A stretch of DNA of 64,000 nucleotides from Chryseobacterium contaminans (lineage in GTDB: Bacteria > Bacteroidota > Bacteroidia > Flavobacteriales > Weeksellaceae). The position numbers were made by a program, and so were the translations under genes. The stretch is taken from assembly GCF_001684955.1 (NCBI RefSeq), contig NZ_MAYF01000323.1:24644-88643 (forward strand), in the 5' to 3' direction. Below are positions 34,361 through 42,651 of this stretch, piece after piece (within the stretch, counting starts at the first letter, position 1; the number at the start of each line of letters is the position of its first letter). The notes under the pieces were generated by a model, which was not told the DNA's origin, made no database searches, and saw nothing but the letters and a program-made list of their open reading frames with translations.

Positions 34361-35293
34361 ATGACTACTTCTCAAAAATCTTTATACATTTCCTCTAAAT
34401 TTAACAACAACTCAAAGCTATTCTACACTTTATTTGCCCCACAAACAGCAAAAGCCACTCTTCTCATCGTTCACGGCATGCAGGAACACAGTGGAAGATA
34501 TGCAGAAATAGCAGAATATTTTGCCAATCATGGAATTGCTGTTATAACCTATGACCATTTAGGACATGGGAAGTCTGTAAAAAATAAAAACGATATTGGG
34601 TTCTTCCAGCTTGATAAACCGGATGAGAGATTGATTGCTGATGCTGAAATGATGGCAGATCATCTTGCAGCGCAATATCCGGATGTTCCGCATTTTATTT
34701 TGGGGCATTCAATGGGATCATTTATTACCCGCTGCCTTCTTCAAAAAGCAAGTAAAAAATTTGCAGGAGCTATTATCACCGGAACTGGCGGACCTTTACC
34801 GGGAATTGATGTATTAAGAGGTTACTTATCATTAGCTAATATGATCGCACCTCATCATCGTACTTTTCTAAATTCTGTTTTTACTAAGGTTAACAATAAG
34901 AAATTTAAAAAGGATAAAGACTTTGGGGATACAAGTTGGCTCAGCGTTAATCCTAAGAATAGAAGAGCTTTTGAACAGGATGAGCTGTGCGGAATTCCTT
35001 TCACTCATAATGCCTTTTATACTTTGTTTACGGTTTATAAAAGAGCAACTTCAAGGAATTGGGCCGTTTCTATTCCGCCAACATTTCCTTTTCTGTTTGT
35101 AAACGGGCAGAATGATCCGATTGGTGATTTCAGTAAAGGGGTTACACTTACCATCAATAATTTAAAAAGTGATGGATTTCAGAATGTGGATGCAAAAATC
35201 TATCCGGAAATGCGCCATGAGATTTTAAATGAGGAGATAAGGGGGCAGGTTCTTAGTGAGATTTATGATTGGATGTTGAAATATTGTAAATGA
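34361..35293 (+). CDS. Alpha/beta hydrolase of the monoacylglycerol-lipase type
   Basis: A 310-residue cytoplasmic protein. LLIVHGMQEHSGRY forms the oxyanion-hole HG motif, ITYDHLGHGKS is typical of serine aminopeptidase S33/lysophospholipase, and FILGHSMGSF holds the nucleophile Ser 117. The acid is in PFLFVNGQNDPIGD and the base in EMRHEIL. These three residues form a complete triad. It probably hydrolyses monoacylglycerol or lysophospholipid. It follows the secreted protein gene closely; a block of interspersed repeats follows it. Confidence 0.9.
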   Translation: MTTSQKSLYISSKFNNNSKLFYTLFAPQTAKATLLIVHGMQEHSGRYAEIAEYFANHGIAVITYDHLGHGKSVKNKNDIGFFQLDKPDERLIADAEMMADHLAAQYPDVPHFILGHSMGSFITRCLLQKASKKFAGAIITGTGGPLPGIDVLRGYLSLANMIAPHHRTFLNSVFTKVNNKKFKKDKDFGDTSWLSVNPKNRRAFEQDELCGIPFTHNAFYTLFTVYKRATSRNWAVSIPPTFPFLFVNGQNDPIGDFSKGVTLTINNLKSDGFQNVDAKIYPEMRHEILNEEIRGQVLSEIYDWMLKYCK

Positions 35294-35297
35294 ACTC

Positions 35298-35480
35298 TCG
35301 CAGATTTTGCTGACTAAGCAGATTTTTATGGATACTTTTTCTTTCACATTATCTGTACTTTTCTATGTTGAGATTCTTCATTACGCGTTGCTTCATTCAG
35401 GAATGACAGAAGCTAATTGAGCAGATAAATATCCAAACAGGACTGTTCAATATATTAGAGATTGCTTTGCTCGCAATGAC
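35298..35480. repeat. Three interspersed repeat fragments in one gap
   Basis: 35298-35330 carries nonamers of the CGCAGATTT/AGCAGATTT type also seen at 37350 and 53226. 35370-35409 reads GAGATTCTTCATTACGCG and ends GGAATGACAG. 35457-35480 reads GAGATTGCTTTGCTCGCAAT. The last two resemble GAGATT...ATGAC sequences that I recall as widespread in Bacteroidetes intergenic DNA. Their presence argues against starting the next gene at the ATG at 35467... inside this block. Confidence 0.6.
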
Positions 35481-35526
35481 CTATTCAATAATTTTATATT
35501 TTTGGAACTCATGTTTTAAAATAATA

Positions 35527-36207
35527 ATGAACAGAATTGACCGACTGATTTCCGTGCTTACCACCTTACAATCTAAAAAGTTTGTAACGGCTGATTATAT
35601 TGCTGATAAATATGAGATCAGTATCAGAACGGTTTACAGAGATATTAAAGCATTAGGAGAAATTGGGGTTCCCATTGATTATGAACCTCAGAAAGGATAT
35701 ACAGTTTTGCAGGGATTTTTTCTTCCTCCTGTTCTTTTGACCTCAGATGAAGCCAATGCCCTTATCATGATTGCTAAGCTTTCGGAACGTTATACGGATA
35801 GAACCGCACAAAAGAATGTTTCTAATGCAATAGACAAAATAAAATCTGTTCTGAGATATTCCGAAAAAGAAAAAGCTGATCTCTTACAGAAAAAAATTGG
35901 CATCTATGTTTCTCCCGAAACTAATCATAGTAAAGATTACCTTACCATCATACAAAATGCTATTGTTGATAAGCAGATTTTAAAAATAAGTTATCTCAAC
36001 AATTCCAATGAAGCCAGCGAAAGGGAAATTGAACCTATCGGGATGAGCTTTTATACCAACCAGTGGCATCTGATTGCCTGGTGCTGGAAAAGAAATGAGT
36101 ACCGGGATTTTAAGGTTTTACAAATTCAGGATTTGAGGAATACGGGCTTATCATTCAAAAAAGAGGTGCATTTTACCCTTGAAGAGTATATTAATTCTTT
36201 GACATAG
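35527..36207 (+). CDS. WYL-domain transcriptional regulator (YafY-type)
   Basis: 226 residues from MNRIDRLISVLTTLQ, the usual start of this family; a start 20 codons earlier would lie in repeat DNA. The N-terminal HTH_11 domain reads VTADYIADKYEISIRTVYRDIKALGEIG. The WYL domain spans about residues 125-205 (ILKISYLN; EPIGMSFYTNQWHLIAWCW; RDFKVLQIQDL). WYL domains bind small ligands or nucleic acids and control many stress and defence genes. A zinc-ribbon and a HEAT-repeat gene lie downstream on the same strand and are candidate targets. Confidence 0.9.
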   Translation: MNRIDRLISVLTTLQSKKFVTADYIADKYEISIRTVYRDIKALGEIGVPIDYEPQKGYTVLQGFFLPPVLLTSDEANALIMIAKLSERYTDRTAQKNVSNAIDKIKSVLRYSEKEKADLLQKKIGIYVSPETNHSKDYLTIIQNAIVDKQILKISYLNNSNEASEREIEPIGMSFYTNQWHLIAWCWKRNEYRDFKVLQIQDLRNTGLSFKKEVHFTLEEYINSLT

Positions 36208-36328
36208 AAGGAGGGAAACAGGAAGAAGGATACTGGAAGCTTCCATTAGACAGATAACTTCTGGAGATCCTTTTAGTTACTAGATTTTTTATTTCTCTAT
36301 CCTTAATCTTCCCTCTCACAGCTTCCTA
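36208..36328. repeat. Degenerate heptad-type inverted repeat after the WYL gene
   Basis: The left side (36208-36245) has a seven-base rhythm with GGA at each step: GGAGGGA, AACAGGA, AGAAGGA, TACTGGA. The right side (36296-36327) has the complementary rhythm: ATCCTTA, ATCTTCC, CTCTCAC, AGCTTCC. The match is weaker than at the other heptad sites, so membership of the class is provisional. Confidence 0.5.
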
Positions 36329-36378
36329 ACTTTTAAATAAAAAAAACAGACTGACATAAGGTTGACAGTTGCCCCATT

Positions 36379-36386
36379 TACCTTTG
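36379..36386 (+). promoter_or_regulatory. Probable -7 box of the zinc-ribbon gene
   Basis: TACCTTTG matches TAnnTTTG and ends 18 nt before the ATG. A TTG sits 14 nt upstream (36362-36364), slightly closer than consensus. A promoter here means the zinc-ribbon gene can be expressed separately from the WYL gene. Confidence 0.55.
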
Positions 36387-36404
36387 TCCAAAATATAATA
36401 CAAT

Positions 36405-36668
36405 ATGGACAAAGTATACAAAAATTGCCAGAGCTGCGGAATGCCTCTGAAAAAATCGCCTAACGGCGGTGGAACCAATACTGACGGCTCTATCAGTACA
36501 ATGTATTGTGGCTATTGCTATGAAAAAGGACAGTTTAAACAGCCAGATATCACAGCAAAAGATATGCAGGAGTTTGTAAAAGGTAAAATGAAAGATATGG
36601 GCTTTCCAGGATTTCTGGCCGGTTTATTTTCAAAAGGAATTCCTAAATTAGAACGCTGGAAAAATTAA
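36405..36668 (+). CDS. Small zinc-ribbon protein
   Basis: An 87-residue protein. NCQSCGMPLKK and MYCGYCYEKG give two CxxC-type knuckles that should hold one zinc ion; this is the zinc ribbon 2 family. The second half (DMQEFVKGKMKDMGFPGFL) is helical. These small proteins are often next to WYL regulators and their role is unknown. The next gene starts 10 nt later. Confidence 0.82.
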   Translation: MDKVYKNCQSCGMPLKKSPNGGGTNTDGSISTMYCGYCYEKGQFKQPDITAKDMQEFVKGKMKDMGFPGFLAGLFSKGIPKLERWKN

Positions 36669-36678
36669 AATCAACACC

Positions 36679-37197
36679 ATGACTATAGAAGAACTTTTTA
36701 AAGACAAGGCTACCAAAGCAAAGGAAAAAACAGAGATCATCAGCCAATGGATCATTGATACTTCCCTACCAACAGACGAACTGATCGCCTTTGCTGAAAA
36801 AGCAAAAGATCCGATAAAAGGAACCTGCATAGAAGCTATCGAATATGCAACCAAGCAAAATCCTAATCTGGCAGACGAAACGGTGTTCACATTCGTTACC
36901 AATACCCTTACAGAGAAGGCTCCCAGAATAAAATGGGAAAGTGCCAAAGTGATTGGTAATACCGCTCAGCTATTTCCGGAAAATCTGGAGCTGGCCATCA
37001 CTAACCTGATCGCAAACACGGAACACGAAGGAACCGTTGTTCGTTGGAGTGCTGCTTTTGCATTGGGAGAAATTCTGAAACTGAAAACACCACATAATAA
37101 CACTCTTCTTCCTGCGCTTGAAAATATCAGTGAGAAAGAAGAAAAGAACAGCATCAAGAAGATTTACCTGGATGCAATTAAAAAAACAAAGAAATAG
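36679..37197 (+). CDS. HEAT-repeat protein
   Basis: A 172-residue all-helical protein. Paired helices of about 35 residues contain APRIKWESAKVIGNTAQLFPENLELAITNL and GTVVRWSAAFALGEILKL, the P-x-V/I-R/K-W-x-A-A-x-A-L-G pattern of HEAT or PBS-lyase-like repeats. It has no signal peptide and probably acts as a protein-binding scaffold. It is cotranscribed with the zinc-ribbon gene and ends at a terminator. Confidence 0.78.
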   Translation: MTIEELFKDKATKAKEKTEIISQWIIDTSLPTDELIAFAEKAKDPIKGTCIEAIEYATKQNPNLADETVFTFVTNTLTEKAPRIKWESAKVIGNTAQLFPENLELAITNLIANTEHEGTVVRWSAAFALGEILKLKTPHNNTLLPALENISEKEEKNSIKKIYLDAIKKTKK

Positions 37198-37219
37198 CCT
37201 TTGAATATATAAGCATAGC

Positions 37220-37253
37220 AAATCCTGAAAGTAATTTTCAGGATTTGTTTTTT
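37220..37253 (+). terminator. Terminator after the HEAT-repeat gene
   Basis: AAATCCTGAAA and TTTCAGGATTT pair over a 5-nt loop and are followed by seven T after one G. Confidence 0.88.
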
Positions 37254-37255
37254 AG

Positions 37256-37325
37256 GTTTGGGCTAAAGCCCATGGAATTTCATTATCTATTTCAAAGCGG
37301 GCTAAAGCCCACTCCTATTGAATTT
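37256..37325. repeat. GGGCTAAAGCCC palindromic repeat pair
   Basis: GGGCTAAAGCCC occurs at 37260-37271 and again at 37299-37310. The block begins GGTTTGGG and ends CCTATTGAATTTC. A related block is at 56899-56995, sharing both outer ends, so this is an interspersed element. Confidence 0.65.
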
Positions 37326-37349
37326 CTAAATCCAAATCCAATATTATCT

Positions 37350-37421
37350 CCCGCAGATTTTACAGATCAAGCAGATAAAAAATCATACTTAAGCATCTGT
37401 GAAATCCGCGTAATCTGCGGG
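37350..37421. repeat. Inverted repeat with nine-base tandem words
   Basis: The outer ends are perfect (CCCGCAGATT against AATCTGCGGG). The left arm steps every nine bases (CGCAGATTT, TACAGATCA, AGCAGATAA), and the right arm steps every nine in complement (ATCTGTGAA, ATCCGCGTA, ATCTGCGGG). It lies between convergent genes, directly after the ABC-F stop. Confidence 0.75.
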
Positions 37422-37428
37422 AAATAAA

Positions 37429-39018
37429 TTATTGCAGTATCACTTCTCTGCCAATTCCTACTTCTTCAAGAAAAACTTCATCATGTGAGATCACCAACAG
37501 TGTTCCTTTATAATCTTTGATAGAATTAGTAAGAATTTCCACATTCTGCAAATCCAGATTATTGGTTGGTTCATCAAGGATTATCATATCCGGAGCTTTA
37601 TTGCTGATAGAAAGTCCACATAGCAGTAATCTCAGTCTTTCCCCACCACTTAAAACTTCACATTTTTTATCCCAGGTATCCTTACTGAATAAAAAACGTG
37701 CAAGCAATGTCTTCACTTCTGACTCCTGTAATGCATTATCATTAAATGTTTGTACAAAGTCATAAAGCGTCAGTTCATTATTAATTAATGAATACTCCTG
37801 GTCTATATAAATGCTGTTGAATTCAGCACGGGTGATGTCTCCAACAGAAGGTTTTATGCTATCCAACAGAAGTTTGATAAGAGTTGTCTTTCCTGACCCA
37901 TTGCCCCCTTTAATAGAAATTCTCTCTCCACTTCTTATTTCAAGATCGAGATTATCCTTCCAAAGCTTTTCTTCTCCGTAACTAAAGTTAATATTCTCTG
38001 CGGTAATTAAAATCTTCCCGGAATGTAACCCTGAATCGTTGAAATTAACCTTCATCTGATCAGAATTCCTTACAGAAGATCGTAAGTTTCTTAAATCTCC
38101 TGAAATTCCACTGATCTTTTCAGCATGTACACTTTTCAGCTTTGAGGTATTTTTTTCGGCATTATTCCGAAGGGTATTCATCATAATTCTGGCTACTCCG
38201 GATTTTTCCTGTTTCTGTTTCCCTCTGGCATCAAGCTTCTGTTTACGTTCTATGGTTTCCCGTTCTTTCTCTTTTGCTTTTTTCAAAGCCCGTTCCTTGG
38301 CATGGATATCATTCTGTAAGGCTTCCTCTTCTATCTCTTTCTGTTCTGCATAGAAATCATAGTTTCCACCGTATGTGGTAATTCCCTGGTTGCTTAATTC
38401 AAAAATTGTATCTACAAGATTAAGCAGTGTCCTGTCGTGACTTACGATCACAACGGTAGCATTAACCTTTTCAATAAGGTCGTACAGTAGTTTTCTTCCT
38501 TCCACATCCAGATGATTGGTAGGTTCGTCCAAAATAATAACATCAGGCTGGTTGATCTGAATTCCCGCAAGAAAAACTTTGGTCTTTTGACCGCCACTTA
38601 AGCCTTCAAGCTTTTGGTTTAAATCAAAATCCTGAAGATTCCAGTATTGTAATGCATTCTGACAGCGTTCTTCAATATCCCAGTCGTCATTGAGTGTTTC
38701 AAAATAGTGTTCATCCACTTCTCCACTGGTAATTTTTTCGAGGGCTAAAAGCTTTTGCTCTATGTTCAGGCACTCTGCAATGGTTAGATGATTAAAATTT
38801 CCGAACATTTGGGGAACATAGAAAATTTCACCTTGGATATTTACAGTTCCTTCCAGTGGTTGTATTTCGTTTGCTATAATTTTCAGCAGGGTTGATTTCC
38901 CCATGCCATTGCTTCCTACTAAAGCTGATTGGGTACCCGATTGTATTGTTAAGTTGAGATGATTAAAAAGGAGATCTCCTCCCGGAAACCCAAAGGATAT
39001 ATTTTGCAGTAAAATCAT
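37429..39018 (-). CDS. ABC-F family ATPase
   Basis: A 529-residue protein with two ABC domains and no membrane segment. Domain 1 has Walker A VGSNGMGKST, signature LSGGQKTK and Walker B VIILDEPTNHLD. Domain 2 has Walker A GGNGSGKTT, signature LSGGERLR and Walker B IILDEPTNNLD. The linker at about 230-300 is strongly charged (KERALKKAKEKERETIERKQK), as in ribosome-binding ABC-F proteins. These act on translating ribosomes and some protect against antibiotics. Resistance is not implied here without a closer match. Confidence 0.92.
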   Translation of the reverse strand: MILLQNISFGFPGGDLLFNHLNLTIQSGTQSALVGSNGMGKSTLLKIIANEIQPLEGTVNIQGEIFYVPQMFGNFNHLTIAECLNIEQKLLALEKITSGEVDEHYFETLNDDWDIEERCQNALQYWNLQDFDLNQKLEGLSGGQKTKVFLAGIQINQPDVIILDEPTNHLDVEGRKLLYDLIEKVNATVVIVSHDRTLLNLVDTIFELSNQGITTYGGNYDFYAEQKEIEEEALQNDIHAKERALKKAKEKERETIERKQKLDARGKQKQEKSGVARIMMNTLRNNAEKNTSKLKSVHAEKISGISGDLRNLRSSVRNSDQMKVNFNDSGLHSGKILITAENINFSYGEEKLWKDNLDLEIRSGERISIKGGNGSGKTTLIKLLLDSIKPSVGDITRAEFNSIYIDQEYSLINNELTLYDFVQTFNDNALQESEVKTLLARFLFSKDTWDKKCEVLSGGERLRLLLCGLSISNKAPDMIILDEPTNNLDLQNVEILTNSIKDYKGTLLVISHDEVFLEEVGIGREVILQ

Positions 39019-39187
39019 GATTTCTTTCTTAATAAAGGTTAAACACCGGCAACTCGTTGGCTACCGTTTCATTGAATCTGAAAGAAATTATATCCTACAT
39101 GTCTGTATTTATGGGTTTTGAAAGAACAAATATAGGATAAATCCATGATTAAACACAAAAAGATTTTAATGAAAAATCAAAAATCCG

Positions 39188-39195
39188 TAACTTTG
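39188..39195 (+). promoter_or_regulatory. Probable -7 box of the hpt operon
   Basis: TAACTTTG matches TAnnTTTG and lies 19 nt upstream of the hpt start. No clear TTG is present at the expected distance. Confidence 0.55.
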
Positions 39196-39214
39196 CCTCC
39201 TACTAAAATTTTTT

Positions 39215-39769
39215 ATGGAAAGTATTAAAGTTCACGACAAAACTTTCGTTCCTTATTTAAAGGATGCCGAAATTCAGGAAATTGTAAAAGAGACAGCATT
39301 AAGAATTTATGAAGATTACAAAGACGAAGTTCCTGTTTTCATTGGTGTTTTGAATGGGGTTATCATGTTCTTCTCAGATCTTTTAAAATATTATCCTGGG
39401 GAATGCGAAATCGCTTTCCTTCAAATGAGTTCTTACGTAGGAACTGAGTCTACAGGGATTGTTTACCAGAAAATGGAACTTACAAAAGATGTGAAAGACC
39501 GTCACATCATTCTTGTAGAAGACATCGTTGATACAGGAAATACGGTTGAAAGCCTTTTCAAATATTTCCAGGAAACACAACGTCCTAAATCTGTAAAATT
39601 AGCAAGTTTCTTATTAAAACCTGAGGTTTACAAGAAGGACTTCAAACTGGATTATATTGGAAAAGAAATTCCAAATAAATTTGTTCTTGGGTATGGATTG
39701 GATTATGATGAATTGGGAAGAAACCTACCTAATTTGTACCAATTAGCAGAAGGACAAATTAATCATTAG
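39215..39769 (+). CDS. hpt: Hypoxanthine phosphoribosyltransferase
   Basis: A 184-residue protein. The PRPP-binding loop reads RHIILVEDIVDTGNTVESL, with FIGVLNGVIMFFSDLL (substrate side) and a KPEVYKKDFKLDYIGKEIP C-terminal segment that contacts the purine. It recycles hypoxanthine (and probably guanine) to nucleotides. It leads the run hpt-adk-obg, separated from adk by an inverted repeat. Confidence 0.93.
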   Translation: MESIKVHDKTFVPYLKDAEIQEIVKETALRIYEDYKDEVPVFIGVLNGVIMFFSDLLKYYPGECEIAFLQMSSYVGTESTGIVYQKMELTKDVKDRHIILVEDIVDTGNTVESLFKYFQETQRPKSVKLASFLLKPEVYKKDFKLDYIGKEIPNKFVLGYGLDYDELGRNLPNLYQLAEGQINH

Positions 39770-39777
39770 AATGCCTA

Positions 39778-39870
39778 TAGCTATTAGCTACTGGCTTTTA
39801 GCTTTAAATATTAAATCGAAATAAAGTAAAATATTAACTAAATAAAGCTAAAAGCAAGAAGCAGCTGCCA
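39778..39870. repeat. Heptad-type inverted repeat between hpt and adk
   Basis: The left arm (39778-39806) repeats TATAGCT, ATTAGCT, ACTGGCT, TTTAGCT. The right arm (39843-39870) carries AGCTAAA, AGCAAGA, AGCAGCT. The inner 13 bp (GCTTTTAGCTTTA) are perfectly inverted at 39843-39855. The loop is about 36 nt and AT-rich. This is the clearest member of the class. Confidence 0.85.
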
Positions 39871-39893
39871 ATTGCCGGAAGCGAAACAACATT

Positions 39894-40472
39894 ATGATAA
39901 ACATTGTTCTGTTCGGCCCTCCAGGAAGTGGAAAAGGAACACAAGCTCAGAATCTAATCGAGAAATTCAATCTAAAGCAGATTTCAACAGGTGATCTTTT
40001 CAGATACAACATGAAAAACGACACTGAACTTGGAAAACTGGCTAAGTCTTACATCGATAAGGGAGAATTGGTTCCGGATCAGGTAACAACAGATATGCTG
40101 ATTGATGAGATCAGAAAACCTACCGATACCAATGGTTTTATCTTTGATGGATATCCAAGAACTACTGCACAAACAGAAGCTTTGGAAAAAATCGTTAAAG
40201 AAGAGCTTAATGATGAGATAGACATCTGTCTTTCATTAATTGTAGAGGATAAAATTTTGGTGGAAAGACTTCTTAAAAGAGGAGAAACCAGCGGTAGATC
40301 AGACGACAGCAATGTAGAGATCATCGAAAACAGAATTAAAGAATATTATACTAAAACAGCAGAAGTAGCCGAACTTTACAAACAACAGGGTAAATATGTT
40401 GAAGTAAACGGTGTAGGAGAAATTGATGAGATTGCTCAAAAACTTTTTGCTGAGGTAGAGAAAATTAAATAA
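39894..40472 (+). CDS. adk: Adenylate kinase
   Basis: A 192-residue short-type adenylate kinase. The P-loop is FGPPGSGKGTQA, the AMP-binding segment QISTGDLFRYN, the NMP-binding FDGYPRTTAQTEAL, and the lid RLLKRGETSGRSDDSN has no zinc cysteines. It interconverts ATP, AMP and ADP. It is flanked on both sides by heptad-type inverted repeats. Confidence 0.96.
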   Translation: MINIVLFGPPGSGKGTQAQNLIEKFNLKQISTGDLFRYNMKNDTELGKLAKSYIDKGELVPDQVTTDMLIDEIRKPTDTNGFIFDGYPRTTAQTEALEKIVKEELNDEIDICLSLIVEDKILVERLLKRGETSGRSDDSNVEIIENRIKEYYTKTAEVAELYKQQGKYVEVNGVGEIDEIAQKLFAEVEKIK

Positions 40473-40473
40473 T

Positions 40474-40524
40474 CGAGGTTCGGGATACGGGATTCGTATT
40501 TTCGTCCCGTAACTCGCAACTCGT
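40474..40524. repeat. Heptad-type inverted repeat between adk and obg
   Basis: The left arm has GAGGTTC, GGGATAC, GGGATTC. The right arm has the complement as CCCGTAA, CTCGCAA, CTCGTAA. The loop is only about 6 nt (GTATTTT-like), so a tight hairpin is expected between the adk stop and the obg start. Confidence 0.8.
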
Positions 40525-40536
40525 AACAAATACTAT

Positions 40537-41520
40537 ATGTCTAACTTTGTAGATTACGTAAAGATCCATTGTAAAAGCGGACACGGAGGTGCTGGTTCTG
40601 CCCACCTTCGCCGTGAAAAGTATATTCCTAAAGGTGGTCCTGATGGAGGTGACGGAGGTCGCGGTGGCCACGTTATTATGAGGGGAAATGCCCAGGAATG
40701 GACTTTACTTCCGCTTCGATACACCCGCCACATTAAAGCTGAGCGTGGTGAAAACGGAGCAAAAAACCAGCTTACCGGTGCTGATGGTTCTGATATTTAT
40801 ATTGATGTTCCCATCGGAACGATCGCTAAAAATGAAGAAGGAGAAATTATCGGTGAGATCCTTGAAGACAAGCAGGAAGTTATTTTGATGGAAGGTGGAA
40901 AAGGAGGAAGAGGAAACGAATTCTTCAAATCTTCTACCAATCAGACTCCAAGATATGCTCAACCCGGAATGGATGGCCAGGAAGGCTATGTGGTCTTCGA
41001 GCTTAAAATTTTAGCCGATGTAGGATTGGTTGGATTTCCAAATGCTGGAAAATCTACACTTCTTGCTTCTGTTTCTGCGGCAAAACCTAAAATTGCCAAC
41101 TATGCCTTTACCACCCTGACTCCTAACCTTGGTATCGTGGATTACAGAAATTACAAATCATTTGTAATGGCTGATATTCCAGGGATTATTGAAGGAGCAG
41201 CAGAAGGAAAAGGATTAGGACACAGATTCCTGAGACATATTGAAAGAAACTCTATCCTGTTATTTTTAATTCCTGCAGATTCTGAAGATCACTATCAGGA
41301 ATTTAAAATTCTGGAAAATGAATTAAAGGAATATAATCCTGAGCTTTTAGATAAAGATTTCATTATTTCCGTTTCAAAATCCGATCTTTTGGATGATGAA
41401 CTGAAAAAGGAAATTTCCGCTGAATTCCCGGAGAACAAACAGCCTTTATTCTTTTCAGGAGTTACCGGAGAAGGTCTTGTAGAGCTGAAGGACGCTATCT
41501 GGAAACAATTGCATGGATAG
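40537..41520 (+). CDS. obgE: Obg-family GTPase
   Basis: A 327-residue protein. The Gly-rich Obg fold covers residues 1-157 ([30 protein letters not shown]). The GTPase domain follows with G1 GFPNAGKST, switch [13 protein letters not shown]3 DIPGIIEGA, and G4 SKSD. It is involved in 50S assembly and growth control. It lacks the extended C-terminal domain seen in some species. It overlaps the next gene by 8 nt. Confidence 0.96.
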   Translation: MSNFVDYVKIHCKSGHGGAGSAHLRREKYIPKGGPDGGDGGRGGHVIMRGNAQEWTLLPLRYTRHIKAERGENGAKNQLTGADGSDIYIDVPIGTIAKNEEGEIIGEILEDKQEVILMEGGKGGRGNEFFKSSTNQTPRYAQPGMDGQEGYVVFELKILADVGLVGFPNAGKSTLLASVSAAKPKIANYAFTTLTPNLGIVDYRNYKSFVMADIPGIIEGAAEGKGLGHRFLRHIERNSILLFLIPADSEDHYQEFKILENELKEYNPELLDKDFIISVSKSDLLDDELKKEISAEFPENKQPLFFSGVTGEGLVELKDAIWKQLHG

Positions 41521-42544
41521 AAAAATAATTACAGTTTTACTTTTTGTAATTCATCAATATTACTTCTCACAAAGTAATATTTCAAAAATAGACAGCCTCG
41601 GGACAATCCCCGAGGTTGAGTCTTTTATAAGGTCTTGTTCCAAAAGTAAAGATGATTTTCTTTCTAAATTTACCTTGAAAACCATCAAGGATTTTGATAA
41701 CACGATCATTTCTCCAAAAATTAAGAAAAAAGCAAAAGCCTTAGGTGTTAATAAAAGTTTTTACAAAGGTGATTTTAACCATGATGGCAAAACTGATCTT
41801 CTTTTTGTAGGTGATGATAAAAGCTGTGTACAAACTTCTATGGACTCAAAAAAAGAGACTTCCTGTAATACCAGTGTTAAGGTAATTTTCGACTTACCAT
41901 CGGGATATGTGCTTAAAGATCTGATGCGCCGTCATCGTGATTTTACCATTCCAAAAGTCATCAAAATTGATGGAATGGATTATATCAAAGTCTACTATGA
42001 AGATAACAGTATGTTTTCTAATACACCTGAAAAAATGTTATCTAAAATTCTGGCATATAAATTTGATGATTTCATAGAATACAATCCCCTGCCCAAAAAA
42101 TATTCTATTAAACAGATTTTTTATGAAGCAGGACCGTGCTATGGAACCTGCCCAATGTTTAAATTAGAACTCAATAAAAATAAGGTTTCTAAATTTACCG
42201 CACTTGCTTTTAATTTCATAGATGATACTAATCCAGAAGCAGCAGCTCAAGCAATTGGAAATTTAAATAAGGGTAAAAATGAGGGTGTTTTTGAAAGCCG
42301 GATACCCCCCCCAGACTTTTCTGTCATTGAAGAGAGATTGAATTATATTGACTTTCCAAAACTCAATAACAGCTATTCAATATCCGCAACTGATAATCCG
42401 TCCTCTATTCTTAAGATTGTCTACAATACTGGAAAGATAAAAAAGATTTATGATTACGGGTTGGCAGGAACTTATGGGCTTAAAAACCTTTATAAGATCT
42501 TGTTTAATCTAAGATTTAATCAGGACTGGAAAAAGGTAGAATGA
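41513..42544 (+). CDS. Secreted protein with DUF6438-like domain
   Basis: A 343-residue protein with a short N-terminal signal ([15 protein letters not shown]). The first half contains [19 protein letters not shown], an FG-GAP/calcium-loop-like segment. The second half has [20 protein letters not shown], the double-Cys motif I associate with DUF6438. Function is unknown. The 8-nt overlap with obgE suggests translational coupling, though the products act in different compartments. Confidence 0.7.
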   Translation: MDRKIITVLLFVIHQYYFSQSNISKIDSLGTIPEVESFIRSCSKSKDDFLSKFTLKTIKDFDNTIISPKIKKKAKALGVNKSFYKGDFNHDGKTDLLFVGDDKSCVQTSMDSKKETSCNTSVKVIFDLPSGYVLKDLMRRHRDFTIPKVIKIDGMDYIKVYYEDNSMFSNTPEKMLSKILAYKFDDFIEYNPLPKKYSIKQIFYEAGPCYGTCPMFKLELNKNKVSKFTALAFNFIDDTNPEAAAQAIGNLNKGKNEGVFESRIPPPDFSVIEERLNYIDFPKLNNSYSISATDNPSSILKIVYNTGKIKKIYDYGLAGTYGLKNLYKILFNLRFNQDWKKVE

Positions 42545-42586
42545 TACTTTGAAATTCCTTGATAAAATTCTTAAAAATATTTAGAG

Positions 42587-42594
42587 TACCTTTG
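42587..42594 (+). promoter_or_regulatory. Probable -7 box of the helicase gene
   Basis: TACCTTTG matches TAnnTTTG. Transcription would start near 42600, which excludes the upstream ATG at 42559 as the translation start of the helicase. Confidence 0.5.
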
Positions 42595-42651
42595 CAGGAT
42601 GTAATTCTTTCAAACAGAGGGAATTTTTATTTAAATTTTAAAATAATTCAT

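Noticed and set aside
35467..35526. Earlier ATG for the WYL regulator
   Set aside because: It lies inside a GAGATTGCTTTGCTCGCAAT-type repeat; the family start is MNRIDRLI at 35527.
37429..39018. Antibiotic-resistance ABC-F call
   Set aside because: The protein has the general ABC-F layout only; no feature seen by eye ties it to a resistance subfamily.
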